A stretch of DNA of 64,000 nt from JAGDMJ01 sp963809695 (lineage in GTDB: Bacteria > Bacteroidota > Ignavibacteria > UBA10030 > UBA6906). The notes below the pieces were generated by a model that saw only the letters and a program-made list of their open reading frames with translations, was not told the origin of the DNA and searched no databases. This document shows, in pieces, positions 37,889 through 45,908 of this stretch. The stretch is from NCBI GenBank assembly GCA_963809695.1, contig CAWEKI010000009.1:496001-560000 (forward strand). Direction: 5' to 3'. Numbering within the stretch: position 1 is the first letter of the stretch; each line of letters opens with the position of its first letter. The position numbers and the translations under genes were made by a program.

Positions 37889-37974
37889 GAGAGGGGGGAT
37901 TCCTTGCGCTCTCACTATCCCTTGGTCCCTGATTTTCTTGCTTCCTGCTGGCGCCATTTGAACTGGAAATTCCC

Positions 37975-38003
37975 TTGCTCTTATTACCCCTTTTTATTAT
38001 CTT
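37975..38003 (+). promoter_or_regulatory. Sigma70-type promoter of prs
   Basis: TTGCTC (37975-37980), 17-base spacer, TATCTT (37998-38003), giving a leader of about 30 bases before ATG 38041. Confidence 0.55.
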
Positions 38004-38040
38004 AGTGTTCTAAGTCTTAACCACGATCAGCATATGCCGA

Positions 38041-38979
38041 ATGAGCACCCTCAAGGTTTTCTCCGGACGCTCGAACCCGTCACTTGCCGCAAAGATTGCA
38101 AATGAATTGGGAGAGCCGCTGGGCCAGGTCGATATCAAGACCTTCAGCGACGGTGAGATTTGGGTGAAGTATGGGGATAATATCCGCGGCAGCGATGTGT
38201 TCGTTATTCAGTCTACGAACCCTCCTGCAGAGAACCTGCTGGAGCTTCTGATTATGATCGACGCCGCGAAGCGTGCTTCCGCGCGAAAAGTAGCGGCGGT
38301 GATACCCTACTTCGGGTATGCCCGGCAGGACAGGAAGGACCAACCACGGGTCTCCATCACCGCGAAGCTGGTGGCCAACCTGATTACGGAGGCGGGCGCG
38401 GACCGGGTGATCACCATGGATCTGCACACACCGCAACTGCAGGGGTTTTTCGATATTCCGGTCGACCATCTTTATTCTTCGGCCATCCTCGTCCGGCACT
38501 TCAAGAAAATGAGGATACCGAACCTGGCCGTGGCGTCGCCAGATGTGGGCGGAATCAAAATGGCCCGCGCCTACGCGAAACGTTTGGAAGCGGACCTGAT
38601 CGTGATTGACAAGCGCCGGCCGCGCCAGAATGAAGCGGAGATCATGAACATCATCGGGGATGCTACCGGCAGGAACATCTTGATTGTGGATGACCTGATT
38701 GACACGGCGGGTACATTGCAGAACGCGGTGAAGGCGCTGCGTGATGCAGGTGCCGCCGACGTGTACGCAGCATGCACGCACCCGGTCCTTTCAGGGAAGG
38801 CCTTTGAGCGTCTGTTGAGCTCGGGCTTTACATCGATCGTGGTCACGGATACCCTCCCGCTCCGCGAGAAAATCCCGATGATTCACGTGGAGTCAGTCGC
38901 TCATATTTTCGCCGAGGCCATCAACCGGACGTTCAAGAACAAGTCCATCAGCTCCCTGTTTGATATTGACAAAGGATAA
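38041..38979 (+). CDS. prs: Ribose-phosphate pyrophosphokinase
   Basis: Makes PRPP from ribose-5-phosphate and ATP for nucleotide, His and Trp synthesis. 312 residues, class I PRPP synthetase. Key blocks are FSDGEIWVKYGDNIRGSDVF, the ATP-loop region YFGYARQDRKD, the metal-binding VITMDLHTPQLQGFF, the catalytic flexible loop DKRRPRQNE, and the PRPP motif ILIVDDLIDTAGT. No clear Shine-Dalgarno precedes ATG 38041, and an out-of-frame ATG lies at 38034. rplY and pth follow closely on the same strand. Confidence 0.98.
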   Translation: MSTLKVFSGRSNPSLAAKIANELGEPLGQVDIKTFSDGEIWVKYGDNIRGSDVFVIQSTNPPAENLLELLIMIDAAKRASARKVAAVIPYFGYARQDRKDQPRVSITAKLVANLITEAGADRVITMDLHTPQLQGFFDIPVDHLYSSAILVRHFKKMRIPNLAVASPDVGGIKMARAYAKRLEADLIVIDKRRPRQNEAEIMNIIGDATGRNILIVDDLIDTAGTLQNAVKALRDAGAADVYAACTHPVLSGKAFERLLSSGFTSIVVTDTLPLREKIPMIHVESVAHIFAEAINRTFKNKSISSLFDIDKG

Positions 38980-39009
38980 CGTCGTCGCATTCGAAGGAGA
39001 GGTAGAATC

Positions 39010-39738
39010 ATGTCAGAAATCGTACTGAACGCGGAACCCCGTGAAACTGCTGCTCGCGCTGCCAAGCGCATGCGCAACCAGGGAATGGTTCCGGGCATCT
39101 ACTATGCCCGAGGCGAGGAGAACGTCAGTATCGTGGTTCCCGCGCCGAGCCTCGATCCGCTCATCCATACCACCGAGACCCACATCATTGATCTCAAGCT
39201 GAAAGATGGCAGCTCGCGCCGCTGCATCCTGCGCGACGTGCAGTTCGACCCGGTGTCGGATCTTCCGGTGCACTTTGACCTTCAGGGCTTGCGCGAAAAT
39301 GAAAAGCTCGTGATCGAGGTCCCAATCGTCCTGACGGGAGGAATTCCCGCCGGGGTCAAGGACGGCGGCATGGTTCAGCATATGATCCACAGGTTGAAGG
39401 TCTCGTGCCTCCCGAAGGACATCCCGGGAAAGATCGAGATCAACATCGCGGGGCTGGCGATCAATGATGCAATCCACGTGAAGGATCTGCAGGTTCCGAA
39501 TGTGACCATCCTCGAGAATCTCGAGAGTGCCGTCGTCGGCGTGATGCCGCCGACACTGGTGAAGGAAGAAGAGGCCGTGGCACCGGCAGAGGAGGCCATT
39601 CAAGAGCCCGAAGTGGTTGGCAAAGGAAAGAAGCCTGAAGAGGGCGAGGAAGGGGCCGAAGCGCCCAAAGGGGACGCAAAGGCGGGCGCATCCAAGGAGA
39701 AAGCAGCCCCGGCTCCGAAAGAAGAGAAGAAGAAGTAA
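39010..39738 (+). CDS. rplY: Large ribosomal subunit protein bL25 (Ctc/TL5 type)
   Basis: 5S rRNA-binding protein of the long CTC/TL5 form. 242 residues from ATG 39010 with AAGGAGAGG upstream. The N-terminal bL25 domain (AEPRETAARAAKRMRNQGM, GIYYARG) is followed by the TL5 C-terminal domain (EVPIVLTGGIPAGVKDGG). A roughly 55-residue Glu/Ala/Lys/Pro-rich tail ends in EEKKK. The prs-rplY-pth order is common in bacteria. Confidence 0.96.
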   Translation: MSEIVLNAEPRETAARAAKRMRNQGMVPGIYYARGEENVSIVVPAPSLDPLIHTTETHIIDLKLKDGSSRRCILRDVQFDPVSDLPVHFDLQGLRENEKLVIEVPIVLTGGIPAGVKDGGMVQHMIHRLKVSCLPKDIPGKIEINIAGLAINDAIHVKDLQVPNVTILENLESAVVGVMPPTLVKEEEAVAPAEEAIQEPEVVGKGKKPEEGEEGAEAPKGDAKAGASKEKAAPAPKEEKKK

Positions 39739-39756
39739 TCTCCGACGGCGGATCGC

Positions 39757-40329
39757 ATGGATACCGTCGCGATCGTCGGCCTGGGCAATCCGGGAGCGCA
39801 GTACCGGGAAACCCGGCACAACGTGGGCTTTCTGGTGGTCGAAGAACTTTGCAACCGGTTTCACGCAGCGCTCAGGCCGGGAAAGGGAGACTATCTCATC
39901 GCCCGCACATTCGCGGAGGGCATCGGCGTGCATCTTGCTGCACCGGTGACCTTCATGAACAATAGCGGGGCGGCGGTCCTGGACATTCTGGAACGCTATC
40001 AGATTCCTCAGCGCGAACTCCTGGTGGTCGTGGACGATTTCGCCCTTCCCCTTGGCATGCTTCGTTGGCGCATGAAGGGAAGCGATGGAGGGCATAACGG
40101 CCTGGCGTCGATCATCTATGCACTGAATTCGCATGAGTTCTCGAGACTCCGGTGCGGGATTGGAACTGACACGATGCCGCCGAAGGCAGATATGGCAGCG
40201 TTCGTGCTTTCGCGGTTCGAGCAGACGGAACTGCCGGCAGTGCAGGATATGGTGAAACGCGCTGCGGATGCTTGCCTTGAGTTCGTCCGGACGGGTCACC
40301 CGCGCCCCATAAATCCGGAAAAAGTGTAA
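39757..40329 (+). CDS. pth: Peptidyl-tRNA hydrolase
   Basis: Recycles tRNA from peptidyl-tRNA dropped by stalled ribosomes. 190 residues. Catalytic His is in GLGNPGAQYRETRHNVGF; the conserved Asn residues are in TFMNNSGAAV and MKGSDGGHNGLASI; Asp is in VVVDDFALP. It starts 18 bp after rplY and is the last gene of the prs-rplY-pth group before the rpsF leader. Confidence 0.97.
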   Translation: MDTVAIVGLGNPGAQYRETRHNVGFLVVEELCNRFHAALRPGKGDYLIARTFAEGIGVHLAAPVTFMNNSGAAVLDILERYQIPQRELLVVVDDFALPLGMLRWRMKGSDGGHNGLASIIYALNSHEFSRLRCGIGTDTMPPKADMAAFVLSRFEQTELPAVQDMVKRAADACLEFVRTGHPRPINPEKV

Positions 40330-40379
40330 AATCAATGGTGCCTTTCCCGCCCCCCATCGGGCGCAAGGTGCCCCCTACT

Positions 40380-40409
40380 CTTCAGTTCACCGCCGGGTGA
40401 GTACTGAAG
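40380..40409 (+). promoter_or_regulatory. rpsF leader hairpin, candidate S6:S18 autoregulatory element
   Basis: CTTCAGT (40380-40386) pairs with ACTGAAG (40403-40409), and TCACC (40387-40391) with GGTGA (40396-40400). The GCCG loop gives the context CACCGCCGGGTG, and a two-base bulge GT lies on the 3' side. The rpsF ATG is 30 bases downstream. Position, a bulged stem and a CCG in the loop recall the known S6:S18-binding leader of rpsF operons. Confidence 0.45.
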
Positions 40410-40438
40410 GGTCATCACAGTCCAAAGGGAGGAGAAAG

Positions 40439-40876
40439 ATGGACAAAACTAAGCGGAAGTACGAAACCACGTTCATTGTGAACGCCTCGCTCGACGATAC
40501 TCAAGTCGATAGCGTCGTCGGACGGGTGCAGGACACAATCACCAAGAACGGCGGGACCATTGTCGCCACAAACAAGTGGGGCAGGAAACGGCTTGCCTAC
40601 TCGATCAACAAGAAGACCAACGGGTTCTACGTCAATACGGAGTTCGACGCGCCCGGCACGGTCCTCGCGCTGCTGGAGCGGTCATTTCAGCTGGATGAGA
40701 TGATCCTCCGCTACCTGACGATCGTGCTCGATCGCAAGGCCCTCAAAGCCCGGGCGGCCGCGGCCGCCGCTGTGCCGCCGGCGCCGCAGGAAGAACCCAC
40801 CCCCGTGCCTGCCCGTGAACCCCTGTTCGCCGAACCGAAAGATGAAAAGAAACCCGAAGGAGAACGACGACCGTGA
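40439..40876 (+). CDS. rpsF: Small ribosomal subunit protein bS6
   Basis: 145 residues from ATG 40439, with GGGAGGAG upstream (the frame extends to 40397). The core KRKYETTFIVNASLDDTQVD ... WGRKRLAYSINKKTNGFYV is bS6. An Ala/Pro/Glu-rich C-terminal extension of about 40 residues replaces the short Glu tail of E. coli. bS18 and bL9 genes follow; there is no ssb between rpsF and rpsR, unlike many bacteria. Confidence 0.97.
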   Translation: MDKTKRKYETTFIVNASLDDTQVDSVVGRVQDTITKNGGTIVATNKWGRKRLAYSINKKTNGFYVNTEFDAPGTVLALLERSFQLDEMILRYLTIVLDRKALKARAAAAAAVPPAPQEEPTPVPAREPLFAEPKDEKKPEGERRP

Positions 40877-41136
40877 TAACCCCGAGAAAACCACGACGCG
40901 ATAAAGAGAACCAGATGCCGCGGAAGAAGCGCACCTGCCGGTTCTGCGACGCCAAGGATATCTACATTGACTACAAAGATGAGAAGCGGCTTCAACGCTT
41001 TGTCACAGAGCAAGGCAAGATCATCCCGAAGCGCATCACGGGAACTTGCGCCAAACACCAGCGCCAGCTGGTGCAGGCAATCAAACGGGCACGGCACCTG
41101 GCGCTCCTGCCGTTCGTCTCTGACAGCATCCGTTAG
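40873..41136 (+). CDS. rpsR: Small ribosomal subunit protein bS18
   Basis: 87 residues from GTG 40873, which overlaps the rpsF stop (GTGA); ATG 40915 is an alternative giving 73 residues. The core CRFCDAKDIYIDYKDEKRLQRF ... GKIIPKRITGTCAKHQRQLVQAIKRARHLALLPF is bS18. Cysteines in CRFC and TCAKH make it a zinc-binding (C+) form. bS6 and bS18 assemble together on the 30S platform. Confidence 0.96.
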   Translation: MITPRKPRRDKENQMPRKKRTCRFCDAKDIYIDYKDEKRLQRFVTEQGKIIPKRITGTCAKHQRQLVQAIKRARHLALLPFVSDSIR

Positions 41137-41155
41137 TCCAAGGGAGAGGAAATCC

Positions 41156-41599
41156 ATGAAAGTCATTTTACGCAAGGATCAGGATAAACTGGGCCAGGTT
41201 GGCGCTGTCGTTGATGTGAAAGACGGCTATGCGCGGAACTTTCTGATCCCGAAGGGAATCGCCTATCCCGCCAGCGAAGGAAACATGCGGGCGCTGACGG
41301 AAGAAAAAAAGCAGGCCGAACGACGGTCGACAAAAGAGCTCAAAGGGAGCGAGAAGCTCGCCGCGGAACTTGAGAAGCTGTCGGTCACGATAAAGATGAA
41401 GGTGGGCGAAGACGAGAAGCTCTTCGGCTCCGTGACCTCGCAGATGATCGCCGACGCCGTGAAGGAGAAGGGGTTCGAAATCGACAAGCGCATCATCGAG
41501 CTCCCTGAGCCGATCAAGGCACTCGGAATCTACAATGTCGACGTCAAGCTCCACCAGACCGTCACAGGAAAGGTCAAAGTGTGGGTGGTGCGAGAGTAG
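41156..41599 (+). CDS. rplI: Large ribosomal subunit protein bL9
   Basis: 147 residues from ATG 41156, with GGGAGAGG upstream (the frame extends to 40967 across rpsR). The N-terminal domain MKVILRKDQDKLGQVGAVVDVKDGYARNFLIPKGIA, the connecting helix rich in Lys/Glu and the C-terminal domain are complete. It is the last gene of rpsF-rpsR-rplI, followed by a terminator. Confidence 0.97.
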   Translation: MKVILRKDQDKLGQVGAVVDVKDGYARNFLIPKGIAYPASEGNMRALTEEKKQAERRSTKELKGSEKLAAELEKLSVTIKMKVGEDEKLFGSVTSQMIADAVKEKGFEIDKRIIELPEPIKALGIYNVDVKLHQTVTGKVKVWVVRE

Positions 41600-41639
41600 C
41601 ATTGCTCAGCCTCACCTCACGCCGGGTAGTCAGTGCAAC

Positions 41640-41690
41640 ACCTCCGGGTTACGCCATCCTCATCTCGGCGGAACCCGGAGGTACGTTTTT
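41640..41690 (+). terminator. Intrinsic terminator of the rpsF-rpsR-rplI operon
   Basis: An 11-bp stem ACCTCCGGGTT (41640-41650)/AACCCGGAGGT (41672-41682), extended by CGCC/GGCG inside, followed by ACG and five T's. Confidence 0.85.
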
Positions 41691-41787
41691 GGGAAGACCT
41701 TGCGCAGTCCTTCTCTCCTCACGATCTCTCCACCGACAAAAACGCAATTGCTGAATATCTCAACAATTTCGTACGTACCCGGCCTGC

Positions 41788-41816
41788 TTGACTTTTTGCC
41801 CCAAAGAACCTATTAT
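41788..41816 (+). promoter_or_regulatory. Sigma70-type promoter of korAB
   Basis: TTGACT (41788-41793), 17-base spacer, TATTAT (41811-41816), 68 bases before ATG 41885. A near-consensus promoter fits a highly expressed central enzyme. Confidence 0.7.
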
Positions 41817-41884
41817 TAATGGATATTGTTTAACTTTTGGGGCACCAATGCCTGGTGCCGCTTTTAAGTGAGAGCAAAACTACT

Positions 41885-43729
41885 ATGACAAAAGAAGTCA
41901 AAACACTCGAAGATGTAACCATTCGCTTTGCCGGAGATTCCGGTGACGGAATGCAGCTGACCGGGACGCAATTCACGAACACCGCTGCGTCCCTGGGCAA
42001 CGACCTCAGTACGCTCCCTGACTACCCCGCGGAAATCCGGGCTCCTGCGGGGACAACCTACGGCGTCAGTGGGTTCCAGGTGCGGTTCGGAAGCACGGAC
42101 ATCCTGACACCGGGCGATACGTGCGATGTGCTTGTCGCAATGAACCCTGCAGCACTGGTCACCAACCTGAAGCTGCTGCGCAAAGGGGGTATCATCATTG
42201 TGAATGAGGACGCGTTCATCGACAAGAATCTGAAACTCGCCGGGCTCACCCACAATCCCCTGGAAGACGAAACGCTTTCCGGGTACGAAGTCCATCGTGT
42301 CGCGATCAGCCGCCTCACGTCCAGCGCGCTTGCGGACATGAACCTGTCGCAGCGTTTCGTGGACAAGACGAAGAATTTCTTTGCGCTCGGGCTGATGTAC
42401 TGGATGTACAATCGGCCCCTGGACCAGTCGATCAAGTTCATTGAGGAGAAGTTCGGCGGGAAAGACCCCCAGGTGGCAGAGGCGAACCTCCGGGTAATGA
42501 AGGCCGGGTTCAACTACGGCGATACCACGGAGATCTTCACGACGCGGTATGATGTGAAGCCGGCGAAACTCCCTCCGGGAAAGTACCGGAACATCATGGG
42601 CAACGTCGCCACGGCGCTCGGGCTCATTGCGGCCGCAAACAAGGCAGGGCTTCAACTCTTCCTCGGCAGCTACCCCATCACACCCGCAAGCGACATCCTG
42701 CATGAGTTGTCGAAATACAAGGAATTTGGCGTCAAGACATTCCAGGCAGAGGACGAGATCGCAGCGGTGTGTGCCGCCATCGGTGCATCCTATGCCGGCG
42801 CGCTCGGCGTTACAACCACCAGCGGCCCCGGGTTGGCTCTCAAGACCGAAGGAATCGGCCTCGCGATCATGCTCGAGCTTCCACTCATCGTGGTCAATGT
42901 CCAGCGCGGCGGACCGAGCACCGGCCTTCCAACCAAGACGGAACAGGCAGACCTGTTGCAGGCAGTCCAGGGAAGGAACGGCGAGGCACCGCTGTGCGTG
43001 GTGGCTCCCGCCACTCCGGCTGAATGTTTCAGCTCCGTCTATGAAGCTGCCCGGCTCGCCATCAAATTCATGACTCCGGTTATCTGCCTCACCGATGGTT
43101 ACCTTGCCAATGGTTCGGAACCGTGGATCATCCCGAACGCGCGGGAGCTCCCTCCCATCCCGGTGAAGTTTCAGAAGGACCCGGCAGGATTCCAGCCCTA
43201 TGCGCGCGACGAGAAAACCCTTTCGCGTCCCTGGGCCATTCCGGGTACGCCCGGTCTCGAGCATCGGATTGGCGGACTCGAGAAGCAAGATATCACAGGA
43301 AACATCAGCTATGACCCGGACAACCACGACCGCATGGTGAAGCTGCGCGCAGCGAAGATCGAGCGCATTGCAGATGACATCCCGCTGCAGGAAGTGGAAG
43401 GCGACCCCGAAGGCAAGGTGCTCGTTGTCGGGTGGGGTGGAACGTATGGATCAATCCGGAGCGCGGTGACCAGCGCGCGCGCACGCGGGCTGTCAGTGTC
43501 ACAGGCACACCTCCGTTACCTGAATCCTTTCCCGCGCAACCTGGGAGAGATCCTGTACCGGTACGAACATGTTCTGGTGCCCGAGATCAACAATGGCCAG
43601 CTCGTTAAACTCCTGCGGGCCAAATACCTGGTCAAGGCTGTTCCCTTCAACAAGATCAAGGGATTGCCTCTCCGCTCCGAGGAGATTGAGGAGGCTATCG
43701 ATACAATTTTGGGAGGCAATCATGCCTGA
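41885..43729 (+). CDS. korA: 2-oxoglutarate:ferredoxin oxidoreductase, alpha subunit (gamma-alpha fusion)
   Basis: 614 residues from ATG 41885 (MTKEVKTLEDVTIRFAGDSGDGMQ). The N-terminal 200 residues are the gamma domain (AGDSGDGMQLTGTQFT, YPAEIRAPAGTTYGVSGFQV). The alpha domain follows with YPITPASDILHELSKYKEFG and FQAEDEIAAVCAAIGASYAGALGVTTTSGPG. With KorB it converts 2-oxoglutarate and CoA to succinyl-CoA and CO2 using ferredoxin; it can run reductively in rTCA organisms. 2-oxoglutarate rather than pyruvate is inferred from the fused gamma-alpha type and lack of POR delta domains. Confidence 0.93.
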   Translation: MTKEVKTLEDVTIRFAGDSGDGMQLTGTQFTNTAASLGNDLSTLPDYPAEIRAPAGTTYGVSGFQVRFGSTDILTPGDTCDVLVAMNPAALVTNLKLLRKGGIIIVNEDAFIDKNLKLAGLTHNPLEDETLSGYEVHRVAISRLTSSALADMNLSQRFVDKTKNFFALGLMYWMYNRPLDQSIKFIEEKFGGKDPQVAEANLRVMKAGFNYGDTTEIFTTRYDVKPAKLPPGKYRNIMGNVATALGLIAAANKAGLQLFLGSYPITPASDILHELSKYKEFGVKTFQAEDEIAAVCAAIGASYAGALGVTTTSGPGLALKTEGIGLAIMLELPLIVVNVQRGGPSTGLPTKTEQADLLQAVQGRNGEAPLCVVAPATPAECFSSVYEAARLAIKFMTPVICLTDGYLANGSEPWIIPNARELPPIPVKFQKDPAGFQPYARDEKTLSRPWAIPGTPGLEHRIGGLEKQDITGNISYDPDNHDRMVKLRAAKIERIADDIPLQEVEGDPEGKVLVVGWGGTYGSIRSAVTSARARGLSVSQAHLRYLNPFPRNLGEILYRYEHVLVPEINNGQLVKLLRAKYLVKAVPFNKIKGLPLRSEEIEEAIDTILGGNHA

Positions 43730-44759
43730 GACAATTGAGAAACAGGGAGCATCACCTGTCAAGCTTACCATCAAAGACTTCCAGTCCGACCAGGATATTC
43801 GCTGGTGCCCCGGCTGCGGGGATTATTCTATTCTTGCGCAGGTGCAGCGCGTGTTTCCCGAGTTCCCGCACAAAAAAGAGAACTATGTTGCCATCTCGGG
43901 CATCGGGTGCTCCAGCCGGTTTCCATACTACATGGATGTGTATGGCATTCATGGCATCCACGGCCGCGCACCAGCCATCGCCACGGGGGTGAAGCTCACG
44001 AACCCCTCCCTGGATGTCTGGGTAGCAACGGGAGACGGCGACGGGCTCAGCATCGGCGGCAATCACATGATCCACATGCTGCGCCGGAACCTGAACATCA
44101 AGGTGCTCCTTTTCAACAACCAGATCTATGGATTGACCAAGGGACAGTTCTCCCCCACTTCGGTGCTCGGGCAAGTCACGAAATCAACCCCTATGGGAGT
44201 AATCGACACTCCTTTTATCCCCGTGTCGCTGGCTCTGGGTGCCGGGGCAACGCTGGTGGTCCGGACGATGGACCGCGATCCCAAGCACCTTCAGGAGATG
44301 GTCCGGCGCGCCGAACAGCACCATGGCTCGGCGTTCATCGAGATCTACCAGAATTGCAGCGTGTTCAACGACGGGGCTTTTTTCCAGTTCACGGAGAAGG
44401 AGACGCGTGACGAGAATGTGGTCTACCTGGAAGACGGCAAACCCCTGATCTTCGGCAAGAACCGCTCCAAGGGGATCCGCCTCAACGGGTTCACGCCCGA
44501 GGCCGTCGACCTGACAACCGGGAAGTGGTCCGCGTCCGATCTGCTCGTCCATGACGAGCATGATTCGACGCTCGCCTTTATCCTGGCAAACATGATTCAC
44601 AAGCCCGAATTGCCGCGCGCCATGGGGGTCTTCGTTTCTCTGCAGCGCCCGACGTTTGAAGAGATGATGACCGACCAGGTGGCCAGGGCAATAAGCAAGA
44701 AAGGGAACGGTGACCTGCAGAAACTGCTGGATGGGGACGAAACCTGGACCATCCAGTAA
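43722..44759 (+). CDS. korB: 2-oxoglutarate:ferredoxin oxidoreductase, beta subunit
   Basis: 345 residues from ATG 43722, overlapping the korA end by eight bases, with GGGAGG upstream. The TPP-binding motif is GDGDGLSIGGNH with the NNQIYGLTKGQFSPTS continuation. WCPGCGDYSIL and the later GIGCSSR give cysteines for the iron-sulfur cluster. It forms the catalytic core with KorA. A strong terminator follows. Confidence 0.95.
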   Translation: MPETIEKQGASPVKLTIKDFQSDQDIRWCPGCGDYSILAQVQRVFPEFPHKKENYVAISGIGCSSRFPYYMDVYGIHGIHGRAPAIATGVKLTNPSLDVWVATGDGDGLSIGGNHMIHMLRRNLNIKVLLFNNQIYGLTKGQFSPTSVLGQVTKSTPMGVIDTPFIPVSLALGAGATLVVRTMDRDPKHLQEMVRRAEQHHGSAFIEIYQNCSVFNDGAFFQFTEKETRDENVVYLEDGKPLIFGKNRSKGIRLNGFTPEAVDLTTGKWSASDLLVHDEHDSTLAFILANMIHKPELPRAMGVFVSLQRPTFEEMMTDQVARAISKKGNGDLQKLLDGDETWTIQ

Positions 44760-44781
44760 ACAGATCACGCAACCATAGTTC

Positions 44782-44818
44782 AGAGAGGGAGGCTTTGTCC
44801 TCCCTTTCTGTTTTTTGT
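44782..44818 (+). terminator. Intrinsic terminator of korAB
   Basis: An 11-bp stem AGAGAGGGAGG (44782-44792)/CCTCCCTTTCT (44799-44809), one G-T pair, loop CTTTGT, followed by six T's. Confidence 0.92.
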
Positions 44819-44882
44819 AACGGAATTTCTGCATATATTAGGGCACCGAAACAGGCACTTGTCCAGAGGGATCAGCGGGGAA

Positions 44883-45908
44883 ATGACATCGGCAGTTGAA
44901 CAAGCTGTTGCTCTTTTTGAACAATCACGCACGTTTGTCCTTTCCACCCATGTGAATCCGGACGGAGACGGGCTCGGATCGGAAATTGCACTTGCGGAAT
45001 GGCTGTCCGGCCAGGGGAAAGGCGTCAGCATCATCAACTACAGCGCAACCCCCGAAAATTACCTCTTCCTTGATCTTCACCGCCGGATTCTGCGCTATGA
45101 TCCGTCACGGGACGATGTTCTCCTCGCCGGAGCCGATGTGATCGTCATTCTGGACACCAACCAGCCCGAGCGCCTCAGGACCATGCAGCGTCCTGTGCTG
45201 GAAAGCACAGCCGTCAAACTGGTCATCGACCATCACCTGGAACCCCACCCTTTCGCTGACCATTACCTTATCGACGCGGATGCCACATCAACCGGCGAAA
45301 TCATATACCGGTTGCTCTCCAGGATGGGCCACGATTCCGTCACTCCGCTCATCGCCCAGAACCTGTACTGTGCGATCATGACCGATACCGGATCGTTCCG
45401 ATACCCCAGAGTGGACTCCGAAATTCACAGGATCGTGGGGGACTTGATCGACCGGGGCGCTGATCCCGTGTCGATCTATTCAAGCATCTATGAACGCTGG
45501 TCCAATGGCCGGATTCACCTGTTGGGCGAGATGCTCGCGCGCCTGCAAACCGCGGAGAACGGGATGCTCGCGTATGTTTCGGTCACTCAGGACATGCTCC
45601 GCCGCACCGGCACGGCGGAGGTCGACACCGACAATTTCACCGTGTACCCGATGAGTGTCGAGGGGGTCGTGCTCGGCATCCTCTTCCTCGAGCTCAAGGA
45701 TGGCGTCAAGGTCAGCGTGCGTTCACGAGGGGAGATTCCCATCAATGAGCTTGCGAAAGAGTTTGGTGGAAACGGCCACCTGAATGCCGCAGGGGCGCGC
45801 CTCCACAATGTCTCGCTCGAAGAGGTCCAGGGTGCAGTCGTGAAAGCGGCCGCCAAGTATCTCAGCGCATACTCACCAACTTCGCCGATTCGCCATGATA
45901 GAACTTAG
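44883..45908 (+). CDS. nrnA: DHH-family phosphoesterase, NrnA-like
   Basis: 341 residues from ATG 44883 (GGGGA upstream; a TTG at 44859 is in frame). The DHH motif is D116-HH in VIDHHLEPHP. Metal ligands occur in HVNPDGDGLGSE and the DHHA1 domain has EFGGNGHLNAAG. This matches bifunctional oligoribonuclease / pAp phosphatases (NrnA), which finish RNA decay and remove 3',5'-pAp. It overlaps pepA by 14 bases, starting a run of tightly packed genes to ftsE. Confidence 0.9.
   Translation: MTSAVEQAVALFEQSRTFVLSTHVNPDGDGLGSEIALAEWLSGQGKGVSIINYSATPENYLFLDLHRRILRYDPSRDDVLLAGADVIVILDTNQPERLRTMQRPVLESTAVKLVIDHHLEPHPFADHYLIDADATSTGEIIYRLLSRMGHDSVTPLIAQNLYCAIMTDTGSFRYPRVDSEIHRIVGDLIDRGADPVSIYSSIYERWSNGRIHLLGEMLARLQTAENGMLAYVSVTQDMLRRTGTAEVDTDNFTVYPMSVEGVVLGILFLELKDGVKVSVRSRGEIPINELAKEFGGNGHLNAAGARLHNVSLEEVQGAVVKAAAKYLSAYSPTSPIRHDRT

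Noticed and set aside
38034..38040. ATG at 38034 as the start of prs
   Set aside because: It is out of frame with the Prs protein. ATG 38041 gives the family N-terminus MSTLKVFSGRSNP.
41864..43327. A 487-codon minus-strand frame opposite korA
   Set aside because: It is antisense to a well-conserved gene and has no motif or initiation signal.
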